Assembly: GCA_003533545.1 (NCBI GenBank)
Contig: DQEK01000418.1
Coordinates: 1-8,003 of the forward strand
Direction of reading: 5' to 3'
Source: Acidobacteriota bacterium
Lineage (GTDB): Bacteria; Acidobacteriota; Vicinamibacteria; Vicinamibacterales; UBA8438
DNA: 8,003 bases
Shown here in pieces: positions 1-6,545 of the stretch (its first letter is position 1; every line of letters starts with the position of its first letter). The notes beneath the pieces were generated by a model that was given only the letters and a program-made list of their open reading frames with translations, was not told the origin of the DNA and ran no database searches. A program made the translations under genes and the position numbers.

Positions 1-64
1 CCAAACCATCCCCCTTATACACCGATCACCGCCGCGGACTGACAGGTTTCTTCGTCGAGACGGG

Positions 65-87
65 GAGTCAACATTGGCCGAGTCAAC
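65..87. repeat. Direct repeat GAGTCAAC x2, 15 bp apart
   Basis: The octamer GAGTCAAC occurs exactly at 65-72 and again at 80-87, and its first five bases recur at 109-113. All three lie just upstream of the putative -10 box of the yqeY-like gene. Short direct repeats at near helical spacing can be a binding site for a regulator, but no known box is recognised and chance is possible. Confidence 0.3.
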
Positions 88-120
88 TGGAACTCACGGC
101 AACCAGTGGAGTCGTGAAGG

Positions 121-126
121 TATGAT
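121..126 (+). promoter_or_regulatory. Possible -10 box for the yqeY-like gene
   Basis: TATGAT matches the sigma-70 -10 consensus at five of six positions and would start transcription near 133, giving a leader of about 14 nt. No good -35 hexamer is seen 16-18 bp upstream, so activation through the GAGTC repeats or an extended promoter elsewhere would be needed. Apart from these sites the first 146 bp show no recognisable gene; rpsU, a frequent yqeY neighbour, is not visible. Confidence 0.3.
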
Positions 127-146
127 CTGGGATTGGGAGACGAATT

Positions 147-605
147 GTGGCTATCAAGGATGAGCTGGACGACGAACTGAAGGCGGCGATGCGGACGCAC
201 GACCGCAATCGCACCGACGTGGTCCGTCAAATCAGCACCGAGGTGGCGCGCGCGGTGAAGGCGCCTGGCTTTACCGGGGAAGCCGATGACGCGCTTTATC
301 GGAAAACTATTGCCAGCTACGCCAAAAAGATGGGCAAGGCGCTTGCGGAGTATGAGCGGCTTGGCGATCGGGGCGCCGAGGCGGCCGCCAAGCTGAAGTT
401 CGAAGTGGAGTATCTCGCCCGCTGGCTTCCGAAGGCTGTTGCAGAGGAGGAAGTCGCGGTGTTCGTTGATACTGCGGTTCAAGAGCTCGGTGCCACCGAT
501 ATGCAAGCGATGGGGCAGGTGATGGGACACCTGATGAAGCACCATCCCGGGCTCGATGGGGCTGTGGTGAGCCGACTGGTGAAAGCGCGTCTGAGCGAGA
601 ACTGA
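147..605 (+). CDS. GatB/YqeY domain-containing protein
   Basis: A 152-aa soluble, mostly helical protein with the layout of the YqeY family. An N-terminal helical part (about 1-70) with the Lys/Arg-rich segment YRKTIASYAKKMGKALAEYE at 51-70 is followed by EVEYLARWLPKAVAEEEV at 86-103, the counterpart of the family's 'L..YLP..L..EE' motif. The C-terminal small domain includes the family signature MGQVMGHLM at 122-130 and a 'GLDGAVVSRLVKARL' end. The length agrees with the usual roughly 150 aa. The C-terminal domain resembles the tRNA-binding tail of the GatB amidotransferase subunit, and a role near tRNA or translation is generally assumed but not established. The start is GTG, preceded by GGGAGA at 135-140 at a suitable distance. 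It converges with the membrane protein gene, leaving only 21 bp and no clear terminator. Confidence 0.88.
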   Translation: MAIKDELDDELKAAMRTHDRNRTDVVRQISTEVARAVKAPGFTGEADDALYRKTIASYAKKMGKALAEYERLGDRGAEAAAKLKFEVEYLARWLPKAVAEEEVAVFVDTAVQELGATDMQAMGQVMGHLMKHHPGLDGAVVSRLVKARLSEN

Positions 606-626
606 TCGGTGGGCTCTCGGTCGCCG

Positions 627-1067
627 CTAGTGCGCGCCGAAACGCTCACGGCTCCGATAGAGTGCGGTGGTCGGAATCATGAAGAGCGCGAAGCTGGCTG
701 TCCCCGCGACGATCGAACCTCCTATCACGTTCCACACCAGCATGCTGACAGCCACCTGGAGTGCATAAAGGGCTCCCCACGGCCACATCCAGGATTTCAT
801 TTTCCAGAATCCGTACGCGCCGGCACCGTAGATGGCCCAGTGCAGTGGTTCGGTCAGCTTGGCTGCCCACCCTTCCAACAGGAATCCGAACCACACCTCT
901 TGGTCTTCGGCCACCGGTTTTACAAACATGTCAAACGGCATGTAGACGAAGGTCATAAACAGGCAGAAGCAGAGCGTGTAATTCATCCACCAGGGGCGCC
1001 TGCGCCATTCGGCGGAGAGGGCGTTTGTAAAACCGATTGTTGCCATCAGTCCGTTTTGCCGTCGCAT
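627..1067 (-). CDS. Small multi-pass membrane protein, unrecognised
   Basis: A 146-aa protein very rich in Trp, Met, Phe and Tyr, with about four hydrophobic segments near residues 28-49, 76-89, 94-112 and 114-135. A short acidic, Trp-containing loop (AEDQEVWFGFLLEGWAAK, 53-70) lies between the first two, and the Arg-rich stretch WRRRPWW at 21-27 just before the first helix suggests a cytoplasmic N-terminus. I do not recognise the family, and no haem-binding CXXCH or quinone-site signature is seen. It lies 70 bp downstream of the PQQ propeller gene on the same strand, so co-transcription is possible. An in-frame TAA two codons before the ATG at 1067 bounds the start. The Met eight codons in (1046) is an alternative. 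Neither has a strong Shine-Dalgarno. The coherent hydrophobic segments favour a real gene over the antisense reading frame at 609-1151. Confidence 0.7.
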   Translation of the reverse strand: MRRQNGLMATIGFTNALSAEWRRRPWWMNYTLCFCLFMTFVYMPFDMFVKPVAEDQEVWFGFLLEGWAAKLTEPLHWAIYGAGAYGFWKMKSWMWPWGALYALQVAVSMLVWNVIGGSIVAGTASFALFMIPTTALYRSRERFGAH

Positions 1068-1137
1068 CTGTTACGAATCTGGTGTGCCAGTCACTCCGCC
1101 ACGTTGGAACACGTGCCTACGCCCGTGGTGAACCCTC

Positions 1138-2880
1138 TCACGGAAGCCTGAACACAAAGAGCATGTTGCCTCGCCCCGGTTGCTGGATCTCCCTGGTGAG
1201 TCCCCGAAAATTGACACCGCCACCGGCCGCAATAGCCACGTACTGCACGCCATCGTGCATGTAGGAGACTGGGTAGCCTCCGGCGCTCGAGTTGAGAATC
1301 TGCTCCCAGAGGACGTCGCCAGTCCGGGCGTCGAAGGCCCGGAAGCGTCTGGCGTCATCGGTGACGAACACGAGTCCGCCCCCCGTTGTCAGAGTCGACC
1401 CACCGATACCGGCGCGCTGACGATGGGTCCAGAGTGGCTCACCGGTGGTGAGGTCCATCGCCGTGAACTGACCGATTTGTCCATCGATGTCCGGCGCTGC
1501 TTCCTGCGCGATCCGTGCCGAGCCGTGGTGGGCTCCAGGTCGGTCCCGGAACTCGTTGAGCGTCAGGTTCATGCAAACGTTGTTGGTTGGCGCGTACAAC
1601 GCGTTCGTCCCGGGGTGATAGGCGGTGGCCTGCCAGTTGATACCGCCCAATGCGCTCGGGCAAACAAAGACTGGCTCGCCAACCTGGGGGAACTTGAGTG
1701 ACGAATTTAGGATGACTCGGCGGCTCTCGGCGTCGATATCTACGATGACGTTCTGGTGGTTGGTGGGCTGAGCCCAGAGAAAGGCGCCGGTGGCGGCATC
1801 CAGTGCCCAGACGATACCGGTCTTGCCCGGAATGCCGGTCACGATTTTTCGCCGGTTACCCGGGGTGATCGCGTTGTTCTTCCATTCGACGGCCCCAGGT
1901 GAGACTTCGGTTTCTAGGACCAGCCTCGCGAATGGGTGGTCCAAGTCCCACTCGTCGTTGGGGATGTGCTGAAAGTACCAGACGATGTCGCCGGTGTCGG
2001 CGTTCAGGGCGAGTGTCGAGTTGGTGTAGAGAACATCGCCATCTCCGCTGCCGCGCTGGACCGAGCCCCACGGAATCGGTACCCCGACCCCGGTGTAGAT
2101 CAGGTTTAGGTCCGGATCGTAGCTAGGGGAGTTCCATGCCGAGCCGCCCCGCCGGTCTTCCTCAGGAATGTCGCCCCAGCTGTCGTAGCCGAACTCGCCT
2201 TTGCCGGGAATCGTGTGGGTGCGCCAGACCTCCTGACCGGTATTGACGTCGTGGGCCGAAACCCAGCACCGGGTATTGAGGTGATAGCAGCCGGACATAC
2301 CGGCGACGACCCGTCCCTTAATAACCATGGGGCCGCCGGAGTAGTGCTGTCCGATGGTCCAGTCGCCTACCGCCACGTCCCACTCCACTTCTCCTGTCCT
2401 GGCGTTCAAGGCCACTAGATGGGCGTCGTGGGTGGCGATGAATAGTTTGTCTTGGTAGAGCGCACCGTTCCGGTTCGCGCAGGCCATACTGGCGCGATGC
2501 TCGACCTGTTCCCGACGATACTGCCAGACGCGGGAGCCATCGCGCAGATCGAGCGCCTCGACGAAGTCGCACGCTTGCACGAGGAACATCATCCCGTCAT
2601 GTACGAGCGGCGTGGTCTCCTGTTTACCCTCCGTCATGGTCCAGGCCCAAGCGAGGCGTAGCGTGTCGACGTTTGAGGTGTTGATTTGCTCTAGCGGGCT
2701 GTGTCCCCAGTGGCCGTACGTGCGCCGCCACATCGGCCAGTCGCCTGGCGGCGGGTTTACGAGCATCTCCTCGGTCACCGGTCCGTAGCTGTCAGCCACT
2801 GATTGGGCGGAGACGGACACGCTGGCGAGCAGGACCGAGAGCAGGAACAAGCCGAAGGTTGACGGAGACACCGTTCGCAT
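1138..2880 (-). CDS. Secreted PQQ-dependent dehydrogenase-like propeller
   Basis: A 580-aa quinoprotein of the methanol/alcohol dehydrogenase superfamily, expected to act in the periplasm on an alcohol-type substrate. Residues 1-26 form a signal peptide (hydrophobic LFLLSVLLA core, VSA-Q cleavage). Seven blade motifs of the type DxxTGxxxW are visible near 111, 159, 211, 293, 361, 476 and 517. The segment around 407-438 (CPSALGG...NNVCMN) matches the conserved Cys pair of methanol dehydrogenase. The likely catalytic Asp is D312 in DEWDLD; the second Asp (D314) sits where lanthanide-type XoxF enzymes carry an extra Asp. Two other expected metal ligands look replaced: the GAE-type Glu region reads GCYHLNTRC (197-205), and the Asn of the 'GNPAPW' region reads GVPIPW (266-271). 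Only one Cys (134) stands where a vicinal Cys pair is usual. There is no CXXCH, so an external electron acceptor is needed. The ATG has GGGAGG six to seven bases upstream. It may be co-transcribed with the downstream membrane protein gene. Confidence 0.9.
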   Translation of the reverse strand: MRTVSPSTFGLFLLSVLLASVSVSAQSVADSYGPVTEEMLVNPPPGDWPMWRRTYGHWGHSPLEQINTSNVDTLRLAWAWTMTEGKQETTPLVHDGMMFLVQACDFVEALDLRDGSRVWQYRREQVEHRASMACANRNGALYQDKLFIATHDAHLVALNARTGEVEWDVAVGDWTIGQHYSGGPMVIKGRVVAGMSGCYHLNTRCWVSAHDVNTGQEVWRTHTIPGKGEFGYDSWGDIPEEDRRGGSAWNSPSYDPDLNLIYTGVGVPIPWGSVQRGSGDGDVLYTNSTLALNADTGDIVWYFQHIPNDEWDLDHPFARLVLETEVSPGAVEWKNNAITPGNRRKIVTGIPGKTGIVWALDAATGAFLWAQPTNHQNVIVDIDAESRRVILNSSLKFPQVGEPVFVCPSALGGINWQATAYHPGTNALYAPTNNVCMNLTLNEFRDRPGAHHGSARIAQEAAPDIDGQIGQFTAMDLTTGEPLWTHRQRAGIGGSTLTTGGGLVFVTDDARRFRAFDARTGDVLWEQILNSSAGGYPVSYMHDGVQYVAIAAGGGVNFRGLTREIQQPGRGNMLFVFRLP

Positions 2881-2959
2881 CTGTGCCCTCCCTAGATGGG
2901 CGTCTGATTTGGCGACGTCGTAATCGCAAGAGGATACACCGGGAGACGCCGACAGAGGC

Positions 2960-2974
2960 CTTCGACGATCGAAG
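2960..2974. promoter_or_regulatory. Palindrome in the divergent promoter region
   Basis: CTTCGA-CGA-TCGAAG is a perfect 6-bp inverted repeat with a 3-bp centre. It sits in the 133-bp gap (2881-3013) between the divergent PQQ propeller gene and the hydrolase gene, about 40 bp before the hydrolase start, where a dimeric regulator could control both. No convincing -35/-10 pair was found on either strand in this gap, and no regulator family is assigned. Confidence 0.35.
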
Positions 2975-3013
2975 TGGTCACGCGATGTAGACTGTCCATC
3001 GGTGGAGGGTGCT

Positions 3014-3766
3014 ATGCAGCTTCGTCACGTTGGGGTGCTCGGGTTTGCGCTGATGCTCTGGTCATGCGACGTTTCGGCGGAGGTGATGCGCTGGCAGGTT
3101 GACGGTATGTCTCGCCAAGCCATCGTTTACGCGCCGGCCGCGTCGTCGACCGAGGCACGTCCAGTTTTGTTGGCGTTTCATGGCTACGGTGACGTGGCTC
3201 AGAACTTCCAGCGCACCGCCTTACACGAGGTGTGGCCTGAGGCGATTGTTGTCTACTTCCAAGGCCTGACGACCGGGCGGGGTTTACCTGGCTGGCAGGT
3301 AGAGGTCGGTGCCGGAAACCGCGACCTAAAGCTGGTCGATGTGGCAATCGCCTCACTGCGGGAAATGTACGCGGTAGATGAGGACCGTATCTACGCCACC
3401 GGATTCTCAAATGGAGGAATGTTCACCTACCTCCTGTGGGCGGAACGCCCCGAGGTGTTTGCCGCCTACGCGCCGGTGGCCGCGCGGCTCCGCGCGTCGG
3501 TGGTTCCCGAGCAGCCGAGGCCGGTCTTGCATGTTGCGGGGGAGGGCGACCTGGTGGTGGACTATGCCGCCCAGGTTGCTGCGATAGAGATCGCGGTCGA
3601 GGTGAATGGCGTCGGAGCCCAGGCGAGCTCCTGTGGAACGGGGTGCACCCTTTACGGCGGACATACGTCGACTCCGGTTATGAGCTGGATCCATCCAGGT
3701 GCCCATGTCTGGCCCGAAGAGACTAGCGCTCGAATTGTTTCCTTCCTGCGCGACGACCCGCGTTGA
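3014..3766 (+). CDS. Secreted alpha/beta hydrolase, LpqC/PHB depolymerase type
   Basis: A 250-aa esterase of the polyhydroxybutyrate depolymerase / LpqC / feruloyl esterase group (COG3509-like). It hydrolyses ester bonds outside the cytoplasm; the exact substrate cannot be told. The N-terminus (MQLRHVGVLGFALMLWSC) is a signal sequence, ending either at VSA before residue 23 or as a lipoprotein at Cys18, although the Trp at -2 is unusual for a lipobox. HGYGD at 56-60 is the oxyanion-hole region, GFSNGG at 130-135 is the nucleophile elbow with Ser132, GEGD at 176-179 offers the acid Asp179, and GAHVWP at 229-234 holds the catalytic His231. Cys207 and Cys211 may form a disulfide. The ATG at 3014 is preferred over the in-frame GTG at 3002 because GGAGGG at 3004-3009 is a strong ribosome binding site for it. 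It is divergent from one PQQ gene and converges on the other. Confidence 0.88.
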   Translation: MQLRHVGVLGFALMLWSCDVSAEVMRWQVDGMSRQAIVYAPAASSTEARPVLLAFHGYGDVAQNFQRTALHEVWPEAIVVYFQGLTTGRGLPGWQVEVGAGNRDLKLVDVAIASLREMYAVDEDRIYATGFSNGGMFTYLLWAERPEVFAAYAPVAARLRASVVPEQPRPVLHVAGEGDLVVDYAAQVAAIEIAVEVNGVGAQASSCGTGCTLYGGHTSTPVMSWIHPGAHVWPEETSARIVSFLRDDPR

Positions 3767-4031
3767 CCGTCTGGCCGTCAGCTGAAATCCAGGTAATTGG
3801 ACGTGGCGGGCCCGTCCATTGGTGGGTGGTAGAGCTTGCGCGGTGGCGTGCGAGCGCCGCATTCCCGAAGGGTCGGTGACTGCTGTTGCGAACACGAGAC
3901 GCTCGTGCGCGAGGCAAGTCACCACACACTATGGTGAGCGAACGGGACAACGTCGAGACTAACCGGGTAGGCCGGTGGAAAGACGGGTGGGGCACGCCCG
4001 TCGAGGGGCGCCCCCAGGTTTGCTTTTCCGC
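3767..4031. other. Intergenic spacer between convergent genes
   Basis: These 265 bp separate the hydrolase from the convergent second PQQ gene. Minus-strand frames that cross the region (3407-3925, 3723-3995) give Arg/Ser/Thr-rich shadows with no family likeness. Besides the hairpin at 3982-4002 there is a tight GC palindrome, GGGGCGCCCC, at 4005-4014. No gene is supported. Confidence 0.55.
3982..4002 (-). terminator. Weak hairpin terminator after the second PQQ gene
   Basis: On the minus strand GACGGG and CCCGTC form a 6-bp GC-rich stem with a 9-nt loop, followed directly by TTT then CC. It lies 30 bp beyond the TAA stop of the PQQ dehydrogenase gene. The T run is short, so efficiency is doubtful. 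The GC palindrome at 4005-4014 may add to the structure. Confidence 0.4.
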
Positions 4032-6137
4032 TTAGTGCCCGCCGCCGCCGTCGCCGCCCGCGCCAGGGAGCGCCATGGCGGCCAGGCCCTCGGACAACTG
4101 CACAATGATGTACTGGTGGCCCTCGTGCATCCAGCTCGACATACCGTAGCGTGTCACGCCCGGGATTTCCACGCCCCCGACCCGCTCGCCGGTCCGCTTG
4201 TCGTAGGCAAACAGCATCGGTGTGTTGTCAGCGTCTAGGCCGCCAGCGACCAGCATGGTTGGGGTAACTACCATGGCGGTGTTGCCGCCGCGGCCACGAT
4301 TGATCTCCACGCCGTCGAGCCCCTGCACGAGTGGGTGATTCCGAATACGGTCCTGCTGCGCCACGGACGCGTCCGTATAGGGAACGGCCCATAGGTGGTT
4401 GCCGGTGTTCACGTCGATCGCTGTGATCCGGCCGACGGGTCCCTTCCAGATCGGTAGGCCGTCGAGGGTGAACTGCTCGATGCTACCGCGCACGGTGGTT
4501 GATACTGCCGCCCAGTCGGTGTGGGTGGTTCCCGACTGCTCGAGCTCGTCGAGCGGTGAGTCTAGGCCAGCCATGACCTGCAGCCGGAAGCAGTTGCTTT
4601 GCGAACTGACGAACACGATGCCGTTGACCGGGTCGCCGACCGCGGGCCCGGTGATGTTGGTGCCGCCCCCGCCGCCTGGACAGTTCCAGGCCGGGCCGGC
4701 GGGGTCGTCAATGGTCGTGGGCGGGTCGAACAGGCCGTTGAAGAGGTTGTTTTCTTCGGCTACCCGACGCGCCATTTCCTTGATCTCCGGGGTGTAGTCG
4801 ATCAGATGGTCTTCGGTGCGCCCCTGGAGGTCATACGGTGCCGGTCTGGTCGGGAAGGGCTGGGTCAGCGACAGGTTCTCGCCTGGCACGTTCGACGCCG
4901 GTACGGGACGCTCCTCAATCGGCCAAATCGGCTCGCCCGTCTCGCGGTTAATGGCGTACAGGAACGACTGTTTGGTGGCCTGGAAGAGGCCTTTGACTGC
5001 GCGCCCGTCCACGGTTACGTCCATCAGCACGGGGGCGGTCGGCGTGTCGTAGTTCCAGATGTCGTGATGGACCATCTGGTAATGCCACTGTCGTGCTCCG
5101 GTCTCGGCGTCGAGCGCGATGATGCTCGTGCTAAATAAATTGTCGCCCGGATGGTGCCCTCCGTAGTAGTCGATGGTAGCGCCGTTGGTGACGATGTAAA
5201 CGAGGCCGAGTTCAGGGTCGGCCGACATTGGCGCCCAAGACGACACATCGCCGATCCATTGCCACGCGTCGTTCTCCCAGGTTTCGTGGCCGACCTCGCC
5301 GGGGCGCGGTACCACGTGAAATTTCCACTTAAAGTCGCCCGTCCGCACGTCGTAGCCGAGGATGTCGCCCGGTACGTTCTCCACCCGGGTCTGCAGGTAG
5401 CCCTGCTCGGCGGAGTTGCCAACCACGACTGTGTCGTTCACCACGATCGGCGGTGAGGATGCGGTGATATAACCGATCTCGGTCGGGATGCCCTGGTTCG
5501 CATCATAGGGCCGGTCCATACTCGTCCACGGGGCCCAGTCTGAGATCAGGTCTTCAACCAGGTCGATGGTTCCGGTCGGCTCGAAGCCGGCGACCGGAAC
5601 CGGTCGTCCCCAGTTCTCTAGCGGTTTGCCGGTGTCGGCGTCGAGCGCGTGCAGAAAGAACGCGGGCGAGGTGATGAACACGACACCGCGCCCGTCGATT
5701 TCTGTGTAGGCGATGCCCTTGCCGTAGCCTTGCCGCATCGAGTACTCCCAGCGATGGGTATTCGGCTCCCGGAAGCTCCAGAGTAAATCGCCGCTGGCGG
5801 GGTCGAGAGCGACCACATGGCGTCGGTTGCCGGCCACCGTGATCAGCTTCCCGTCGACGAGGGAGGGCGTTGCTCGTGCCGTGCTCGGGCCGAAGCTGGT
5901 TGCGCTCCACTCCCAGGCGATCTCGAGTTCATCGAAGTTTTCCGGGGTGAGCTGATCCACCGGTGTGTAGCGGGTGTGCCAAGCGTCACCTCCCAGGTAG
6001 GTCCAGTGTCCGTCTTCGGTCCCGGGTCCCTGGGCTGTCGCCGTGACTGGTGCCAGAAAACCCCACACCATGGCCACGATCGATCCGAGGATCGTTGGCA
6101 CGGCGCGAGTGGCCCAACGTCGTTCGTCGGCTCTCAT
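4032..6137 (-). CDS. Secreted PQQ-dependent dehydrogenase, glucose-dehydrogenase-like
   Basis: A 701-aa quinoprotein of the PQQ dehydrogenase group that resembles the catalytic domain of membrane glucose dehydrogenase but lacks its N-terminal membrane helices. Residues 1-36 look like a signal peptide (TATA-Q cleavage), so the enzyme should be periplasmic. Blade motifs of the type DxxTGxxxW recur near 112, 167, 263, 343, 397 and 576. Likely metal ligands are present: Glu244 in GNSAEQGY and Asn318 in VTNGATIDYYGG. Lys389 in TKQSFLYAINRETGEP IWPIEERPVP matches the conserved active-site Lys. The Asp expected as base is Asn362 in HHDIWNYD, with Asp364 two residues on; I recall this variant as common in this soluble subfamily. 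The tail is Gly-rich (GAGGDGGGGH), and there is no CXXCH haem motif. The substrate is unknown (sugar or alcohol). The ATG at 6137 is chosen because AGGAG lies seven bases upstream; an upstream in-frame GTG at 6176 lacks such a site. Confidence 0.92.
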   Translation of the reverse strand: MRADERRWATRAVPTILGSIVAMVWGFLAPVTATAQGPGTEDGHWTYLGGDAWHTRYTPVDQLTPENFDELEIAWEWSATSFGPSTARATPSLVDGKLITVAGNRRHVVALDPASGDLLWSFREPNTHRWEYSMRQGYGKGIAYTEIDGRGVVFITSPAFFLHALDADTGKPLENWGRPVPVAGFEPTGTIDLVEDLISDWAPWTSMDRPYDANQGIPTEIGYITASSPPIVVNDTVVVGNSAEQGYLQTRVENVPGDILGYDVRTGDFKWKFHVVPRPGEVGHETWENDAWQWIGDVSSWAPMSADPELGLVYIVTNGATIDYYGGHHPGDNLFSTSIIALDAETGARQWHYQMVHHDIWNYDTPTAPVLMDVTVDGRAVKGLFQATKQSFLYAINRETGEPIWPIEERPVPASNVPGENLSLTQPFPTRPAPYDLQGRTEDHLIDYTPEIKEMARRVAEENNLFNGLFDPPTTIDDPAGPAWNCPGGGGGTNITGPAVGDPVNGIVFVSSQSNCFRLQVMAGLDSPLDELEQSGTTHTDWAAVSTTVRGSIEQFTLDGLPIWKGPVGRITAIDVNTGNHLWAVPYTDASVAQQDRIRNHPLVQGLDGVEINRGRGGNTAMVVTPTMLVAGGLDADNTPMLFAYDKRTGERVGGVEIPGVTRYGMSSWMHEGHQYIIVQLSEGLAAMALPGAGGDGGGGH

Positions 6138-6181
6138 TCCTCTGCTCCTGTAGTTTGTTCCCCGCAGGACCGCCACCAGAC

Positions 6182-6197
6182 TGCCCTGCTGAGGGCA
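6182..6197 (-). repeat. Leader hairpin upstream of the second PQQ gene
   Basis: TGCCCT and AGGGCA form a perfect 6-bp stem with a 4-nt loop, ending 45 bp before the ATG at 6137. With no T run after it on the minus strand, it is not a standard terminator. It may be an mRNA leader structure or simply chance. Confidence 0.3.
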
Positions 6198-6253
6198 TGG
6201 TAGCAGCCGCGACTGACATATGCGACCGTGGTGTTGACTTGATGCGCGCCTGA

Positions 6254-6285
6254 TTGACGCGGGACAGTGCGCCCCTGTCAGTCAA
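6254..6285. repeat. Nested inverted repeat upstream of the second PQQ gene
   Basis: The outer arms TTGAC (6254-6258) and GTCAA (6281-6285) enclose the inner arms GACAG (6263-6267) and CTGTC (6275-6279) around a 7-nt loop, with unequal internal gaps of 4 and 1 nt. It lies in the 278-bp stretch 6138-6415, which has no recognisable gene or clear promoter. It could be an operator for the PQQ gene; no regulator is identified. Confidence 0.3.
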
Positions 6286-6351
6286 CCGCTCCGCAACCCG
6301 CGTGCCTGGAATGGACTGGGAAGCGGAATAGACCACGCCCCAAGCAGAGGA

Positions 6352-6383
6352 CACCCGCCGTGGATCGGTCGGTCTAGCGGGTG
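6352..6383. repeat. Inverted repeat CACCCGC/GCGGGTG
   Basis: Seven-base perfect arms at 6352-6358 and 6377-6383 are separated by 18 nt, about 30 bp past the 3' end of tRNA-Leu. No T run follows on either strand, so a classical intrinsic terminator is not supported. It may still fold after the tRNA transcript; a TCTTTTC stretch lies directly after the tRNA CCA end. Confidence 0.3.
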
Positions 6384-6415
6384 CGGCCATCCGGCTTGCT
6401 AAGAGACTGAAAAGA

Positions 6416-6503
6416 TGGTGCCGGAGGTGGGGGTCGAACCCACACGGAGCTAAGCTCCACAGGATTTTGAATCCTGCGCGTCTGCCAGTTTCACCACTCC
6501 GGC
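6416..6503 (-). tRNA. tRNA-Leu(CAA)
   Basis: The minus strand folds as a class II tRNA. The acceptor arms GCCGGAG and CTCCGGC pair at all seven positions and are followed by an encoded ACCA (discriminator A plus CCA). The anticodon stem CAGGA/TCCTG encloses the loop TTCAAAA, giving anticodon CAA, which reads the Leu codon TTG. A long variable arm (GAGC-TTA-GCTC) is the leucine/serine class hallmark, and the T arm GTGGG/CCCAC carries TTCGACC. The D region includes ACTGGCAGACGC, typical of tRNA-Leu. It lies 42 bp after the stop of the methyltransferase gene on the same strand. A weak -10-like TATACG (6517-6522) could drive it alone, but no -35 is seen. Confidence 0.97.
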
Positions 6504-6545
6504 TCAGAGGGTGGATCGTATACGGTCCCGCAGCTCCTCGTAGTC

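Noticed and set aside
15..545. Minus-strand 176-aa open frame over the yqeY-like gene
   Set aside because: Antisense shadow of a recognised protein, with His/Arg/Leu-rich composition and no family likeness.
609..1151. Plus-strand 180-aa open frame opposite the membrane protein
   Set aside because: Composition is shadow-like (many His, Pro, Cys), while the opposite strand gives coherent membrane helices.
3002..3013. Upstream GTG start for the hydrolase
   Set aside because: It would lie inside the GGAGGG ribosome binding site that fits the ATG at 3014, and would add an acidic residue before the signal peptide.
3407..3925. Minus-strand 172-aa open frame over the hydrolase gene and spacer
   Set aside because: Arg/Ser/His-rich antisense of the recognised hydrolase.
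6138..6176. Upstream GTG start (6176) for the second PQQ dehydrogenase
   Set aside because: The AGGAG at the right distance serves the ATG at 6137, which also gives a normal signal peptide; the extension would cover this site.
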